Of a stretch of 64,000 bases of DNA, positions 1 to 10,922 are shown piece by piece (position 1 is the stretch's first letter; each line of letters begins with the position of its first letter). This DNA is from Furfurilactobacillus milii (lineage in GTDB: Bacteria > Bacillota > Bacilli > Lactobacillales > Lactobacillaceae). The notes under the pieces were generated by a model that worked only from the letters and a program-made list of their open reading frames with translations, did no database searches and was not told the DNA's origin. The stretch spans positions 124,001-188,000 of the forward strand of contig NZ_WEZQ01000019.1 of the NCBI RefSeq assembly GCF_009864005.1. The letters run 5' to 3'. The translations under genes and the position numbers were made by a program.

Positions 1-1966
<1,966 letters not shown>

Positions 1967-1980
1967 AGGAGGCGTGACCA

Positions 1981-2412
1981 ATGGCTGAACCTCATTTAAC
2001 TGTTACGATTGTGACGCCTGATGGAACGTCTTACGATAATGACCACGCATCCATGTTTGTTGCTAAAACAACAAACGGAGAAATTGGGATTTTACCTAAT
2101 CACGTGCCATTAATTGCCGCTTTGGAGATTGACGAAATCAGGGTGAAGGGTGATCAAGATGCTGAAGATGAAATTGCCGTAAATGGTGGTTTTGTTGAGT
2201 TCTCGAATAACGTTGCAACCATCGTTGCTGACTCAGCTGAGCAACAAGATGCGATTGACGTTACACGTGCCGAGAATGCACGTAAACGAGCACAAGAAGC
2301 GATTGAGCATGCCCAACAAGAACATGATGCGAATGAATTACGCCGCGCAGAAGTTGCATTGCGTAGAGCAATCAATCGAATCAATGTTGCATCACATCAA
2401 CGTAATCGATAA
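1981..2412 (+). CDS. atpC: ATP synthase F1 epsilon subunit
   Basis: 143-residue epsilon subunit, which joins the gamma shaft to the c-ring and can inhibit ATP hydrolysis through its C-terminal helices. The N-terminal beta-sandwich (about residues 1-88) contains GEIGILPNHVPLIAAL. The C-terminal part, rich in Ala, Arg and Glu, forms the two-helix hairpin. A strong AAAGGAGG starts right at the atpD stop, 8 bases from this start, so the two are cotranscribed. It is the last gene of the atp operon and is followed by a good terminator. Confidence 0.97.
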   Translation: MAEPHLTVTIVTPDGTSYDNDHASMFVAKTTNGEIGILPNHVPLIAALEIDEIRVKGDQDAEDEIAVNGGFVEFSNNVATIVADSAEQQDAIDVTRAENARKRAQEAIEHAQQEHDANELRRAEVALRRAINRINVASHQRNR

Positions 2413-2434
2413 AGACAATTAAATGTGTCACTCA

Positions 2435-2469
2435 AGAGGCTTACTAAGTTTTTAGTAAGTCTCTTTTTT
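2435..2469 (+). terminator. Rho-independent terminator of the atp operon
   Basis: A 12-base arm AGAGGCTTACTA pairs with TAGTAAGTCTCT with one G-T pair, and a run of T follows. It lies 22 bases after atpC. Confidence 0.9.
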
Positions 2470-2539
2470 ACGGTGTTTTTTTAAGGAACTCATTTAACGA
2501 GTATGATAGAATTGGTTGTATCAATCAAAGAGGTGCAAG

Positions 2540-2761
2540 ATGGCTATATATGGTTTTTCTGTGGTAATTAAAATCGTGTTTCAATTGGCCTTTATTTGGT
2601 TTGCGCTATGGGCAATCAAACCGTTACCACTTGTCAAAATCATGCCATTATATCCACGCCAGGCACAGGCAATTTTAGTTTTACTGGCAATCGTCATTGG
2701 ATATACTTGTAGCTCCTTTTTTATTGACTTGTTTCAGTCGATCATTGGATTTAAGCCATGA
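2540..2761 (+). CDS. DUF1146 (YwzB-like) small membrane protein
   Basis: 73-residue protein with two predicted membrane segments, about residues 8-30 and 45-65, and a short charged N-terminus. The start at 2540 is preceded by AAAGAGG 6 bases away; the upstream TTG at 2516 has no ribosome site. Members of the DUF1146/YwzB family sit between atpC and murA in many Firmicutes, as here. No biochemical function is known to me. The position suggests a link to the envelope, but that is only inference. Confidence 0.85.
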   Translation: MAIYGFSVVIKIVFQLAFIWFALWAIKPLPLVKIMPLYPRQAQAILVLLAIVIGYTCSSFFIDLFQSIIGFKP

Positions 2762-2828
2762 TTGAAGCTTGTTGTTATTAACAATTAAAACTGTTGCACT
2801 AGGAAATTGAGTTTGGAGGAACATCTTT

Positions 2829-4139
2829 ATGGAAAAAATCATTGTTCATGGCGGTCAGCCATTGAAGGGAACCGTACATATCGAAGGCGCTAAAAATGCT
2901 GTGTTGCCAATTCAGGCTGCATCGCTGTTAGCCTCAACGGGTGAATTGATTTTAACTAACGTTCCCGCCCTGTCCGACGTGTTTATGATGAATAAGGTGC
3001 TAAGTTTTCTCAATGTCAGTGTCGATTTTGACCGGCGGGTTAAGTCTGTTACCTTTAATGCCAGCAAGAAGGTTGGTTTTGAAACACCGTTTGAGTACGT
3101 TTCGAAAATGCGTGCTTCAATTGTTGTCATGGGTTCCTTGTTAGCAAGAGTCGGTCGTGCTCGTGTAGCGATGCCTGGTGGCTGTGCAATCGGCAGTCGT
3201 CCAATTGATTTGCATTTAAAGGGCTTTGAAGCGCTCGGTGCTAAAATTGAACAGCATGATGGTTATATCGAAGCTAGTGCGGACAAGTTGGTCGGCGCTA
3301 ACATTTACTTGGACTTTCCTAGTGTCGGCGCAACCGAAAACATCATGATGGCCGCAACCCTAGCTGAAGGGACGACCACCATTGAAAATGTGGCTCGTGA
3401 ACCAGAAATTGTTGATTTAGCTAATGTGTTGAACAAGATGGGCGCTAAAGTCTTTGGGGCAGGCACTGAGTCAATTCGCATCGAGGGTGTGCCGGCTTTG
3501 CATGGTTGCGAACATAGTGTGGTTCAGGACCGGATTGAAGCAGGAACATTTATGGTTGCTGCTGCGATCACTCACGGTGACGTTTTAATTGCTGATGCCA
3601 TTCCTGAACACAATAAACCATTAATTTCAAAGTTATTGGAAATGGGCGTTGAGGTTCGCGAAGAACAGAACGGCGTCCGTATTATTGGACCTGACAAGTT
3701 GATGGCAGCAAATGTGAAAACTGCTCCGCATCCAGGCTTCCCGACGGACATGCAGCCTCAAGTATCAGTTCTTCAATTGATGGCTGATGGCACCAGCACG
3801 TTAACAGAAACTGTGTTTGAAAATCGTTTTAATCACTTGAATGAACTTCGTCGAATGAATGCTCACTTTACCATTGAAGGCCGCTCAGTGGCACTTCAGG
3901 GGCCAACAAACTTTAACGGTGCTGAAGTGGCCGCAACTGACTTGCGGGCTGCAGCTGCACTTGTACTGGCTGGCTTAGTGGCAAATGGGTATACAACGGT
4001 CACCAACCTGAAGTACTTGGACCGTGGTTATTGTGATTTCCATGAAAAATTGGCGAACCTCGGGGCAGAAATCGAACGAGTTGATATTGATACGGATCTC
4101 AAGGCTGTTATTTCAAAGAAGAGTCTGAAGGTAATTTAA
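2829..4139 (+). CDS. murA: UDP-N-acetylglucosamine 1-carboxyvinyltransferase
   Basis: First committed step of peptidoglycan synthesis in the cytosol: transfer of enolpyruvate from phosphoenolpyruvate to UDP-GlcNAc. At 436 residues it has the full family length. Lys22-Asn23 in EGAKNAVLP bind substrate. Cys119 in the [15 protein letters not shown] loop is the active-site cysteine, the residue targeted by fosfomycin. The start is preceded by TTGGAGG. Firmicutes often carry two MurA paralogues; the position next to atpC and mbl matches the murAA copy of Bacillus, but only one copy is visible here. Confidence 0.97.
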   Translation: MEKIIVHGGQPLKGTVHIEGAKNAVLPIQAASLLASTGELILTNVPALSDVFMMNKVLSFLNVSVDFDRRVKSVTFNASKKVGFETPFEYVSKMRASIVVMGSLLARVGRARVAMPGGCAIGSRPIDLHLKGFEALGAKIEQHDGYIEASADKLVGANIYLDFPSVGATENIMMAATLAEGTTTIENVAREPEIVDLANVLNKMGAKVFGAGTESIRIEGVPALHGCEHSVVQDRIEAGTFMVAAAITHGDVLIADAIPEHNKPLISKLLEMGVEVREEQNGVRIIGPDKLMAANVKTAPHPGFPTDMQPQVSVLQLMADGTSTLTETVFENRFNHLNELRRMNAHFTIEGRSVALQGPTNFNGAEVAATDLRAAAALVLAGLVANGYTTVTNLKYLDRGYCDFHEKLANLGAEIERVDIDTDLKAVISKKSLKVI

Positions 4140-4209
4140 TTAATTTGATTGGTTTGACTTGAATCACGACACTTATTGATTCACAGTTAACAGAAACCGG
4201 TCAATGCAA

Positions 4210-4246
4210 AATGTCCTCATTCACATTTTTGGTGAATGGGGACATT
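4210..4246 (+). other. Long hairpin downstream of murA
   Basis: The 15-base arm AATGTCCTCATTCAC pairs with GTGAATGGGGACATT with one G-T pair and a 7-base loop. No T-run follows on the plus strand, so it is a weak terminator candidate; RNA 3'-end protection is an alternative. It is the main feature of the 314-base gap between murA and mbl. The rest of the gap holds only the mbl promoter. Confidence 0.6.
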
Positions 4247-4386
4247 CTATGTTGATAGACGTCTGAAGAAAAAATTTGAGATGGCTTATTTGCGTATAAC
4301 AAGTTTTGCGTCTGAGATGGAAATTAACGAAAACCTAAAAATGTTTGCAAATTCCTATTTCTCCGCGGATTTTGACCGATCAACTG

Positions 4387-4416
4387 CTGACGGACAAAGT
4401 GGTAATATGCTATAAT
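4387..4416 (+). promoter_or_regulatory. Promoter of mbl
   Basis: An extended -10 (TGC directly before TATAAT, 4411-4416) with a weak -35 CTGACG 18 bases upstream. It lies 38 bases before the mbl start. Confidence 0.65.
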
Positions 4417-4453
4417 TGTGCATTGAAATTGTACGAATTGAAAGGAGTTCAAC

Positions 4454-5449
4454 ATGGCCAAAGATATTGGAATCGATTTAGGCACGGCCAATGTGTTGAT
4501 TTATGTTGTTGGCAAGGGCATCGTTCTTGATGAACCGTCCGTCGTTGCCGTAGATACCAAAACTGAGCGTGTTTTAGCTGTGGGTTCAGAAGCTTACCGA
4601 ATGGTTGGCCGCACGCCCAGCAATATTCGGGCCATTCGCCCATTAAAGGACGGGGTTATTTCCGATTTTGATGTTACGGAGGAAATGCTGTCATACTTCA
4701 TTAATAAGCTGAACGTGAAGGGTTTTATGTCGCGTCCTAACATTATGATTTGTGCCCCAACCAACATTACTGAAATTGAACGAAAGGCTATCATTCAAGC
4801 CGCTGAAAAATCTGGCGGTGCCAAGGTTTATTTGGAATATGAACCTAAGGTTGCTGCTATTGGTGCCGGCCTAGACGTTTACCAGGCGACTGGTAACATG
4901 GTTATTGATATTGGTGGTGGAACCTCTGATATTGCGGTCTTATCTCTTGGCGATATTGTTGCCAGCACATCATTACGCATGGCTGGTGACCGAATGAATG
5001 CTGATATTGCGGCTTATGTCAAACGTGAACATGGGCTGACGATTGGTGAACATTCAGCCGAAAACATTAAGATTAAAATTGGGACTGCTATTCATCTAGA
5101 ACATCCAGAGAGTATGGAAGTTCGTGGTCGTGATGCTGTTGATGGGATGCCTCATGCCGTGGAAATCAATGCTAATGAAGTTGAAGCTGCATTGCATGAC
5201 ACGTTGCAACAGATCATTGACGCCGCACATGGTGTTCTGGAACGAATTCAACCAGAATTGGCTGCAGATATCATTGATCGTGGCATTATTTTGACAGGCG
5301 GTGGTTCCTTGCTAGAAGGTATCGATCAGCTCATTTCTCGCGAGCTTCAAGTACCTGTCATGATTTCCGAACAACCACTTGATAATGTGGCCAAAGGTGC
5401 CGGTGAACTCTTAGAGCGAATGAACGGTAAAAAAGGTCCACAGTTGTAA
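4454..5449 (+). CDS. mbl: MreB/Mbl-family actin-like cell shape protein
   Basis: Bacterial actin that forms membrane-associated filaments guiding the elongation machinery. The 331 residues start with the phosphate-1 motif [12 protein letters not shown]. Phosphate-2 is [15 protein letters not shown], and the adenosine motif is [11 protein letters not shown] near residue 280. A perfect AAAGGAG precedes the ATG. A second paralogue is at 33555. Its position after murA matches mbl of Bacillus, hence the symbol; assignment between Mbl and MreB is by context. The yidD, DUF2969 and rodA genes follow closely and probably share its transcript. Confidence 0.93.
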   Translation: MAKDIGIDLGTANVLIYVVGKGIVLDEPSVVAVDTKTERVLAVGSEAYRMVGRTPSNIRAIRPLKDGVISDFDVTEEMLSYFINKLNVKGFMSRPNIMICAPTNITEIERKAIIQAAEKSGGAKVYLEYEPKVAAIGAGLDVYQATGNMVIDIGGGTSDIAVLSLGDIVASTSLRMAGDRMNADIAAYVKREHGLTIGEHSAENIKIKIGTAIHLEHPESMEVRGRDAVDGMPHAVEINANEVEAALHDTLQQIIDAAHGVLERIQPELAADIIDRGIILTGGGSLLEGIDQLISRELQVPVMISEQPLDNVAKGAGELLERMNGKKGPQL

Positions 5450-5460
5450 CGGAGGCAGTT

Positions 5461-5763
5461 ATGAAATGGTTACTCACGAAGTTGGTTCGTGGTTACCAAC
5501 GGTTTATTTCACCGTTATTTCCGCCAAACTGTCGCTATTATCCAACATGTTCAAACTACATGTTGACGGCTTTAAAAAAGCATGGTGCTTTTCTAGGCCT
5601 AGTGATGGGAATTGCGCGGATCCTGCGCTGTAATCCTTTTATTCGCGGCGGGTATGATCCGGTTCCAGATTTCTTTACAATTCGCCGTAATCCAGATCCT
5701 AAAGATATGGATCCAATTGTTGCGGCATACTTTCATGGGGAGCATCATGGCAAAAAAAGATAA
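5461..5763 (+). CDS. yidD: Membrane protein insertion efficiency factor YidD
   Basis: 100-residue member of the YidD family (DUF37), a small amphipathic protein at the inner face of the membrane that helps YidC-dependent insertion. The family signature is clear: [23 protein letters not shown] near residue 20 with its Cys residues, then [18 protein letters not shown] lies a few bases upstream, 11 bases after the mbl stop. Its 3' end overlaps the next gene by 17 bases. The C-terminal tail ending HGEHHGKKR is basic. Confidence 0.95.
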   Translation: MKWLLTKLVRGYQRFISPLFPPNCRYYPTCSNYMLTALKKHGAFLGLVMGIARILRCNPFIRGGYDPVPDFFTIRRNPDPKDMDPIVAAYFHGEHHGKKR

Positions 5764-5965
5764 AACAGTGCCGGTATCGATTGATGAAGTTGATGTTGAC
5801 GGAGAAACGATTGAACAAGTTTCTGTTAACAAGCAGGTCATTGGTGATATTCGACCAAATGATAAAAAGTTTCTGGCAACGACCGCTAATGGTCAAAAGA
5901 TTGTTGCAAATAGTCAGGAAGATGCACTACAAGCAATCTTGGCTGAGTTTAATTTACATGGTTAA
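5747..5965 (+). CDS. DUF2969 family protein
   Basis: 72-residue protein matching the lactobacillus/streptococcus family DUF2969. It is acidic in its middle ([14 protein letters not shown]) and has no membrane segment. The start at 5747 lies inside the 3' end of yidD, with GGGGAG 5 bases upstream; the two reading frames overlap by 17 bases, which suggests translational coupling. It sits between yidD and rodA, a common arrangement in lactobacilli. Function unknown. Confidence 0.88.
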   Translation: MAKKDKTVPVSIDEVDVDGETIEQVSVNKQVIGDIRPNDKKFLATTANGQKIVANSQEDALQAILAEFNLHG

Positions 5966-5977
5966 AGGAGGCTGCAC

Positions 5978-7198
5978 GTGCAACAGGGACGAACTTCAAT
6001 TAGCCGCAAAAACAAAGATAAAGATTTAGATTCACGCATTGATTGGGGCATTATTTTTTGTGTGCTTATGCTGGCATTGATCGGTATTGCATCGATTTAT
6101 GTCGCTGCCAGTCATGATACAAAGTCAGTTAGCGTCGTTAAACAGGTTATTACACAGGTCTTATGGTATGCCATTGGGACTGTCGCCGTCGTGATTTTAA
6201 TGCAGTTTGATTCCGAACAGTTGTGGAAGCTGGCGCCGTTGGCTTATGGCGTAGGAATTTTCCTGTTGGTCGCGGTGCTTGTGTTTTACAGTCGTGCTTA
6301 TTATGTTCAGACGGGTGCTCGTAGTTGGTTTGCTATTGGACCGCTGACATTTCAGCCGTCTGAAGTGATGAAACCGGCGTATATCTTGATGATGGCGCGG
6401 GTAATCACAATGCATAACAATGATCATCCGACTCACACAGTTAAGACGGATTGGTTGTTAATCGGTAAAATGTTCCTGTGGACGCTACCCATTTTTGTTT
6501 TGATGAAGTTACAGAATGACTTTGGAACAAACCTGGTGTTTGCTGCTATTTTTGCTGGTATGGTTTTGGTTTCAGGGGTTACTTGGCGTATTATTGTGCC
6601 AACCTTTGCGTTCGTTGTCATTGTCGGTGGTGTTGCACTGACATTGGTGCTTAGTGACTGGGGACGGACGCTGTTAGGCCATTTGGGTTTCCAGGCCTAT
6701 CAGTTTGCCCGTGTGGACACGTGGCGGCATCCGGCTGCAGATACCTCTAATCAAGGCTATCAACTCTGGCAGAGCATGAAAGCAATTGGATCAGGTGGCT
6801 TGTTTGGTACCGGATTTAATGTATCTCACGTTTACGTACCAGTTCGTGAATCAGATATGATTTTCTCAGTTATTGGTGAAAACTTTGGTTTTGTTGGTGG
6901 TCTGTTACTGATCATGCTGTATTTCTACTTGATTTGGCAAATGGTCAGGGTAACGTTTGATACAAAGAATGAATTTTATGCATACATCGCGACTGGTGTT
7001 GTCATGATGATTTTGTTCCATGTTTTTGAAAATATTGGGATGAACATCGGACTGCTACCGTTAACCGGGATTCCACTGCCGTTTGTGAGTCAGGGGGGAT
7101 CCGCTCTGATTGGGAATCTGATTGGAGTCGGGTTAATTATGTCGATGCGCTATCATTACACGAGTTATATGTTTAGTAGTGAAGCCAGCTTCAAATAA
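5978..7198 (+). CDS. rodA: RodA/FtsW-family peptidoglycan polymerase (SEDS)
   Basis: 406-residue integral membrane protein with about ten hydrophobic segments. SEDS proteins polymerise lipid II into glycan strands together with a class B penicillin-binding protein. Visible family hallmarks are the ARSWFAIGPLTFQPSEVMKP loop, the long extracellular loop ending in SDMIFSVIGENFGFVGG, and the C-terminal GIPLPFVSQGGSALIGNLIGVGL. It starts with GTG, 5 bases after AAAGGAGG, which overlaps the preceding stop. RodA is preferred over FtsW because it is downstream of mbl; the family alone does not separate them. Confidence 0.9.
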   Translation: MQQGRTSISRKNKDKDLDSRIDWGIIFCVLMLALIGIASIYVAASHDTKSVSVVKQVITQVLWYAIGTVAVVILMQFDSEQLWKLAPLAYGVGIFLLVAVLVFYSRAYYVQTGARSWFAIGPLTFQPSEVMKPAYILMMARVITMHNNDHPTHTVKTDWLLIGKMFLWTLPIFVLMKLQNDFGTNLVFAAIFAGMVLVSGVTWRIIVPTFAFVVIVGGVALTLVLSDWGRTLLGHLGFQAYQFARVDTWRHPAADTSNQGYQLWQSMKAIGSGGLFGTGFNVSHVYVPVRESDMIFSVIGENFGFVGGLLLIMLYFYLIWQMVRVTFDTKNEFYAYIATGVVMMILFHVFENIGMNIGLLPLTGIPLPFVSQGGSALIGNLIGVGLIMSMRYHYTSYMFSSEASFK

Positions 7199-7221
7199 GT
7201 TGATAAAGTGAGGAATAGATT

Positions 7222-7524
7222 GTGGAAAACGAAAACAAGTATTTCTGGACTAAAAAAGATGGTGACAATGTTCGCTTAGGCTTAAGCAAGGACGCGCAAG
7301 ACGAATTGGGCAACGTCACTTACATCGATTTGCCTAAGGCAGGTAGCAAGTTAGTTGCCGGCGATACCTTTGCTAGCATTGAAGCCGAAAAGGCTGTTTC
7401 CGACATGCCAAGTCCAGTAAGTGGAACTGTTGTGGAAGTTAACCCAGCATTAAAGGAAAGTCCGGATGCCTTAAACGGCGATTGGGACGAAGCTTGGTTA
7501 CTAACACTGAGTGAATCAAAGTAA
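7222..7524 (+). CDS. GcvH-like lipoyl carrier protein
   Basis: 100-residue protein resembling the H protein of the glycine cleavage system. The lipoylation site is Lys57 in IEAEKAVSDMPSPVSG, matching the conserved ESVKAVS-type loop. At about 100 residues it is shorter than ordinary GcvH (about 125). No gcvP or gcvT is near. Stand-alone GcvH-like proteins in lactobacilli and other Firmicutes are thought to pass lipoate to other enzyme complexes, so that is the inferred role. It starts with GTG behind a weak GTGAGG. Confidence 0.85.
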   Translation: MENENKYFWTKKDGDNVRLGLSKDAQDELGNVTYIDLPKAGSKLVAGDTFASIEAEKAVSDMPSPVSGTVVEVNPALKESPDALNGDWDEAWLLTLSESK

Positions 7525-7540
7525 ATTATCGGATTAAATA

Positions 7541-7585
7541 AAACGTGCTCATGGATGATTAAACTCCATGAGCACGTTTCTGTTT
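7541..7585. terminator. Bidirectional terminator between gcvH-like gene and amidotransferase gene
   Basis: Perfect 15-base arms AAACGTGCTCATGGA / TCCATGAGCACGTTT with a 9-base loop (7541-7579). It lies between convergent genes; on the minus strand the stem is followed by TTTTATTTAAT-like sequence. Confidence 0.85.
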
Positions 7586-7606
7586 AGAACTAGAGTGATA
7601 TGAGGC

Positions 7607-8335
7607 TTAAGCTAGTGTATCGCGAACGTCATTTACGAAGGCGGTAAACAGTGCGGCGGCTTGTTGGTTGGTGGCTGCCATCATTTCAGGATGAAATTGA
7701 ACAGCTAAGATATGCCGGTCAGAATCTTCGACGGCTTCCACAACGCCATCAGCGGCCGTGGCAGTGACAGTCAAACCTGGTGCTACTTTCCTCACGGATT
7801 GATGATGAAAAGAGTTAACCCAAGCTTGTTTGCCATAGATTTGCTGAAGCAAACTGCCGTTTGTGGTTGTGATACGATGAACCGGAGACGCCCAGTCTGT
7901 TGGAAATTGATTATGACCAATAGCGTTAGGTACCTGCGTTGGAATGTCTTGATAATCGGTTCCACCCAGAACCGCGTTGATGAGCTGGATACCACGGCAA
8001 ATGCCCAAAATTGGTTTGTGAGCAGCAATTGCAGCGTGAATGAGTCCTTGCTCAAATTGATCACGATCCCAATCATTTAATTCATTCTGTGGAATCGGGT
8101 CCTGACCATAGAGACGGGGACTGACATCTTGACCGCCGGTAAGCAGAATCGCGTCCACACGTTCAACATAGGCCGCCGCCATCTCTGGGTCTGAAATTGG
8201 CAACAGTAGGGGCAGTGCGCCGGCATTAACAAGGGAGGAAACGTAATTCTTTTGTGTATAGTCAACATAGTTGGTACTCATGTGCTGGCTGGGGCGAACC
8301 AAGTGGTTGGTTCCAATTCCAATAATTGGCTTCAT
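7607..8335 (-). CDS. Gamma-glutamyl-gamma-aminobutyrate hydrolase family protein (class I amidotransferase)
   Basis: 242-residue cytosolic class I glutamine amidotransferase-like hydrolase of the PuuD / peptidase C26 group, which cleaves gamma-glutamyl amides. The nucleophile elbow GICRGIQ places Cys113, and QFHPEM supplies His215 and Glu217, so the triad is complete. LLTGGQDVSP near residue 65 is the expected oxyanion-side motif. The real substrate is not shown by the sequence; no putrescine pathway genes are adjacent. It is a single gene facing rodA/gcvH and divergent from the DUF2785 gene. Confidence 0.88.
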   Translation of the reverse strand: MKPIIGIGTNHLVRPSQHMSTNYVDYTQKNYVSSLVNAGALPLLLPISDPEMAAAYVERVDAILLTGGQDVSPRLYGQDPIPQNELNDWDRDQFEQGLIHAAIAAHKPILGICRGIQLINAVLGGTDYQDIPTQVPNAIGHNQFPTDWASPVHRITTTNGSLLQQIYGKQAWVNSFHHQSVRKVAPGLTVTATAADGVVEAVEDSDRHILAVQFHPEMMAATNQQAAALFTAFVNDVRDTLA

Positions 8336-8506
8336 AAATAATCAACTCTCTTTCTAAAAACTGTCTGCGATTAGTGTACCGCAAATTGTTGGTTTGTGTG
8401 GTTGATTTATGCCGGTACGCTCAAATGTTAATTGTTCAGATGACATGAGTTGCTTATCGACTTAAACGTCAGTAAGATTGTAACCAGAAAAAGAAATGGG
8501 TGAATA

Positions 8507-9493
8507 ATGATGGCAGATGAATTGAAACAGGTTGATGATGTTCGAACACAATTAAGGAATCTTCGTCAACAGGTACAGGCTGGCGCCGTTTTTCAATCGC
8601 TAAACACAAAAATTGGTGCGGTATTGGATAATTTACCAAGTAATGATGAGACGCCAGTTAGTTTACCTGATGATACTGATGGCATTAAAGACCTATTAAA
8701 GATGTTGAATCAGCAAATTCGGGCGACAACATTGGATAAGATCACCGATGATCAGTTGATGCAATTATTAAATCACTTAGGGTCACCTGATGTTGATGTA
8801 CGCGATCGGGGAATTTATTTCTTCTTTAATGACGCATTGCAGCAGCATGTGTTGTCGGATTCTCAGCTACGTTTGGCAGTCAATACGCTTTTGCAGGATC
8901 GGGTTTTGTTTAATCATATTACTGAACCAGAAAATACAGCTATTTTTGGTCGGTCATTTGCGGTGATGATTTTGTCATTGCTTGCGTATGCAGATCGGGT
9001 TGACGCCCATTTTTTAGACGCTGAGACCACTATGAGGTTAGTTGATCAGCTGGCCACCTACATTGCTTTAGAAAATGATACCCGTGGGTTTGTTGGGACT
9101 TCTGGCTGGGCACATGCCTATACACATATCGGTAATTTACTGGATGAACTGGCGGAAAGCCAAGTCCTTACACGGGCCGATAAAGTCTTTCTAATGATTG
9201 AAATTTTAGAAAAGTATCGTCGACTCGAAACGCCACTAATTTTTGGGGAAAGTCGGCGGTTAGCAGCTTATTTAGCTACGGTAGTTAATTTAAACGACTT
9301 ATATGAGCAGGCCTTTTTGCAGGAATGGCGTCAATGGCGTGTACGCTTAAGTAATACACCTCAACCAGAAGATGAAGCGGGGTGGACACGACTGTTTAAC
9401 CGATCACGGCTACTATCCGCTATGATTTTACGCGAAGATTACCCAGAAGAAGTTAGCAACGCAATTAACGCCGAAGTTGACTTCCTTTCATAG
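8507..9493 (+). CDS. DUF2785 domain-containing protein
   Basis: 328-residue, probably cytosolic helical protein with no signal peptide or membrane segment. The segment DTRGFVGTSGWAHAYTHIGNLLDEL near residues 190-215 is the recognisable DUF2785 signature, with conserved His and Asp residues. The N-terminal 80 residues are acidic and variable. Two adjacent ATG codons (8507, 8510) could start it; GGGTGAA is a weak ribosome site. It stands alone between a divergent amidotransferase and ddl. Function unknown; no catalytic residue can be assigned. Confidence 0.75.
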   Translation: MMADELKQVDDVRTQLRNLRQQVQAGAVFQSLNTKIGAVLDNLPSNDETPVSLPDDTDGIKDLLKMLNQQIRATTLDKITDDQLMQLLNHLGSPDVDVRDRGIYFFFNDALQQHVLSDSQLRLAVNTLLQDRVLFNHITEPENTAIFGRSFAVMILSLLAYADRVDAHFLDAETTMRLVDQLATYIALENDTRGFVGTSGWAHAYTHIGNLLDELAESQVLTRADKVFLMIEILEKYRRLETPLIFGESRRLAAYLATVVNLNDLYEQAFLQEWRQWRVRLSNTPQPEDEAGWTRLFNRSRLLSAMILREDYPEEVSNAINAEVDFLS

Positions 9494-9550
9494 TGGTCGG
9501 GTAGCCTAGACTGTAATAAGTAAAAATCTTTTCTAAACGGGCAAAGTGAG

Positions 9551-9579
9551 TTGGTGTCACTGGTCGATTCTGGTATACT
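9551..9579 (+). promoter_or_regulatory. Promoter of ddl
   Basis: TTGGTG, 17 bases, then TATACT (9574-9579), preceded by TGG as an extended -10. It lies about 40 bases before ddl. Confidence 0.65.
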
Positions 9580-9629
9580 TAAGTTTCACTTACTGACCGG
9601 AAAAAAGAAAAGATAGGATGATCAACGTT

Positions 9630-10763
9630 ATGAAAAATAAAAAGCTGCACATTGCGTTATTGTTTGGTGGTAACTCGTCAGAACATGATGTTTCTAAACG
9701 TTCTGCGCATAACATTTATGACGCAATGGACAAGGACAAGTATGACGTCAGCTTATTTATGTTTACCAAGGACGGCATTCTGCTAGGTAATAAGGCTTCA
9801 CACCGTATTTTTGATGGTGAAGACGAGGACTTGGTTGTTAGCGAAGAGATGCCTAAAATTGATTTAAGCAACCCATTGGCACCAATCATGGCATTAAATG
9901 AGGTGTCTGATATTGATTTGTTTTATCCTGTTATTCACGGAAATTTGGGTGAAGACGGGACTGTGCAAGGTCTGTTTAAATTATTGAAGAAACCTTACAT
10001 TGGGAGTAATGTTCTAGCATCTGCACTGGCCTTTGATAAAGACATGACCAAGCGGATTCTGACACAAGCACACGTCCGTAACACGGAGTATGTTGTCATT
10101 ACGCCTGAGAACAAGGATCAGATGGACTACGAAACAGTAGCTGCCAAAATTGGTCGCGTCATGTTTTTGAAGCCAGCCGATCAAGGCTCGTCAGTGGGGA
10201 TTCATCGTGTAACGAATGCTGATGAATATAATGCTGGATTGGCAGATGCGCTTCAGTATGACTTTAAAGTGCTGGCTGAAGAGGCAATCGATGGCCCTCA
10301 AGAAATTGAAATTTCGATTTTAGGTAATGAAAAACCACGGGCTTCAAAATTAGGTGCTGTCCGTGTCCCAGATTCAGATACGTTCTATGACTACAATAAT
10401 AAGTTTGTTGATGCAAGTGGCGTCGTCTTTGAATTGCCCGTTGTGTTGCCAGAATCTTTAACACAGGAAATCACTCAGATGGCACTGGACGCTTATGTTG
10501 CTCTTGGACTTAAGGGGATGGCACGGATCGATTTCCTTGTGTCTAAAGATGGCGTGCCTTATCTTAGTGAACCAAACACGCTGCCTGGTTTTACCAACAT
10601 CAGTTTGTATCCACAAATGTGGGGTGTTTCGGGAATTGATTATCCAAGCTTGATTGATGAGATCATTAATTACGGACTAGCAGAGTACAAACGTAATCAG
10701 TCCATCAGTTACTCCTTCACCAAGCTAGGTACCGAACACGTTGGTGAGAAGAAATTTAACTAG
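9630..10763 (+). CDS. ddl: D-alanine--D-alanine/D-lactate ligase
   Basis: ATP-grasp enzyme that makes the dipeptide or depsipeptide end of the peptidoglycan precursor. AGGATGA 8 bases before the ATG at 9630 supports that start (377 residues); an ATG at 9618 is in frame. N-terminal LLFGGNSSEHDVS and C-terminal GMARIDFLV..PYLSEPNTLPGFT are typical. The omega-loop reads FYDYNNKFVD: Phe259 stands where D-Ala-D-Ala ligases have Tyr. In Leuconostoc and heterofermentative lactobacilli this Phe is tied to D-Ala-D-Lac synthesis and vancomycin resistance. The substrate preference here is therefore inferred. Confidence 0.95.
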   Translation: MKNKKLHIALLFGGNSSEHDVSKRSAHNIYDAMDKDKYDVSLFMFTKDGILLGNKASHRIFDGEDEDLVVSEEMPKIDLSNPLAPIMALNEVSDIDLFYPVIHGNLGEDGTVQGLFKLLKKPYIGSNVLASALAFDKDMTKRILTQAHVRNTEYVVITPENKDQMDYETVAAKIGRVMFLKPADQGSSVGIHRVTNADEYNAGLADALQYDFKVLAEEAIDGPQEIEISILGNEKPRASKLGAVRVPDSDTFYDYNNKFVDASGVVFELPVVLPESLTQEITQMALDAYVALGLKGMARIDFLVSKDGVPYLSEPNTLPGFTNISLYPQMWGVSGIDYPSLIDEIINYGLAEYKRNQSISYSFTKLGTEHVGEKKFN

Positions 10764-10808
10764 AAATTGTCGTGTTATTTTGTAAAACTGCCTTTCAAAA
10801 ATAAGTTT

Positions 10809-10846
10809 AAAAACGGAATCCTATAAAATTGGATTCCGTTTTTTAT
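10809..10846 (+). terminator. Terminator of ddl
   Basis: AAAAACGGAATCC pairs fully with GGATTCCGTTTTT across a 9-base loop, followed by more T. It lies 45 bases after ddl. Confidence 0.9.
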
Positions 10847-10922
10847 TTGATAAAAAACAAATTGGTTCGCTTTTACGTATGTCTAGTGTGTTGACTAAAA
10901 GGACACTATTGGAGGTTTATAC

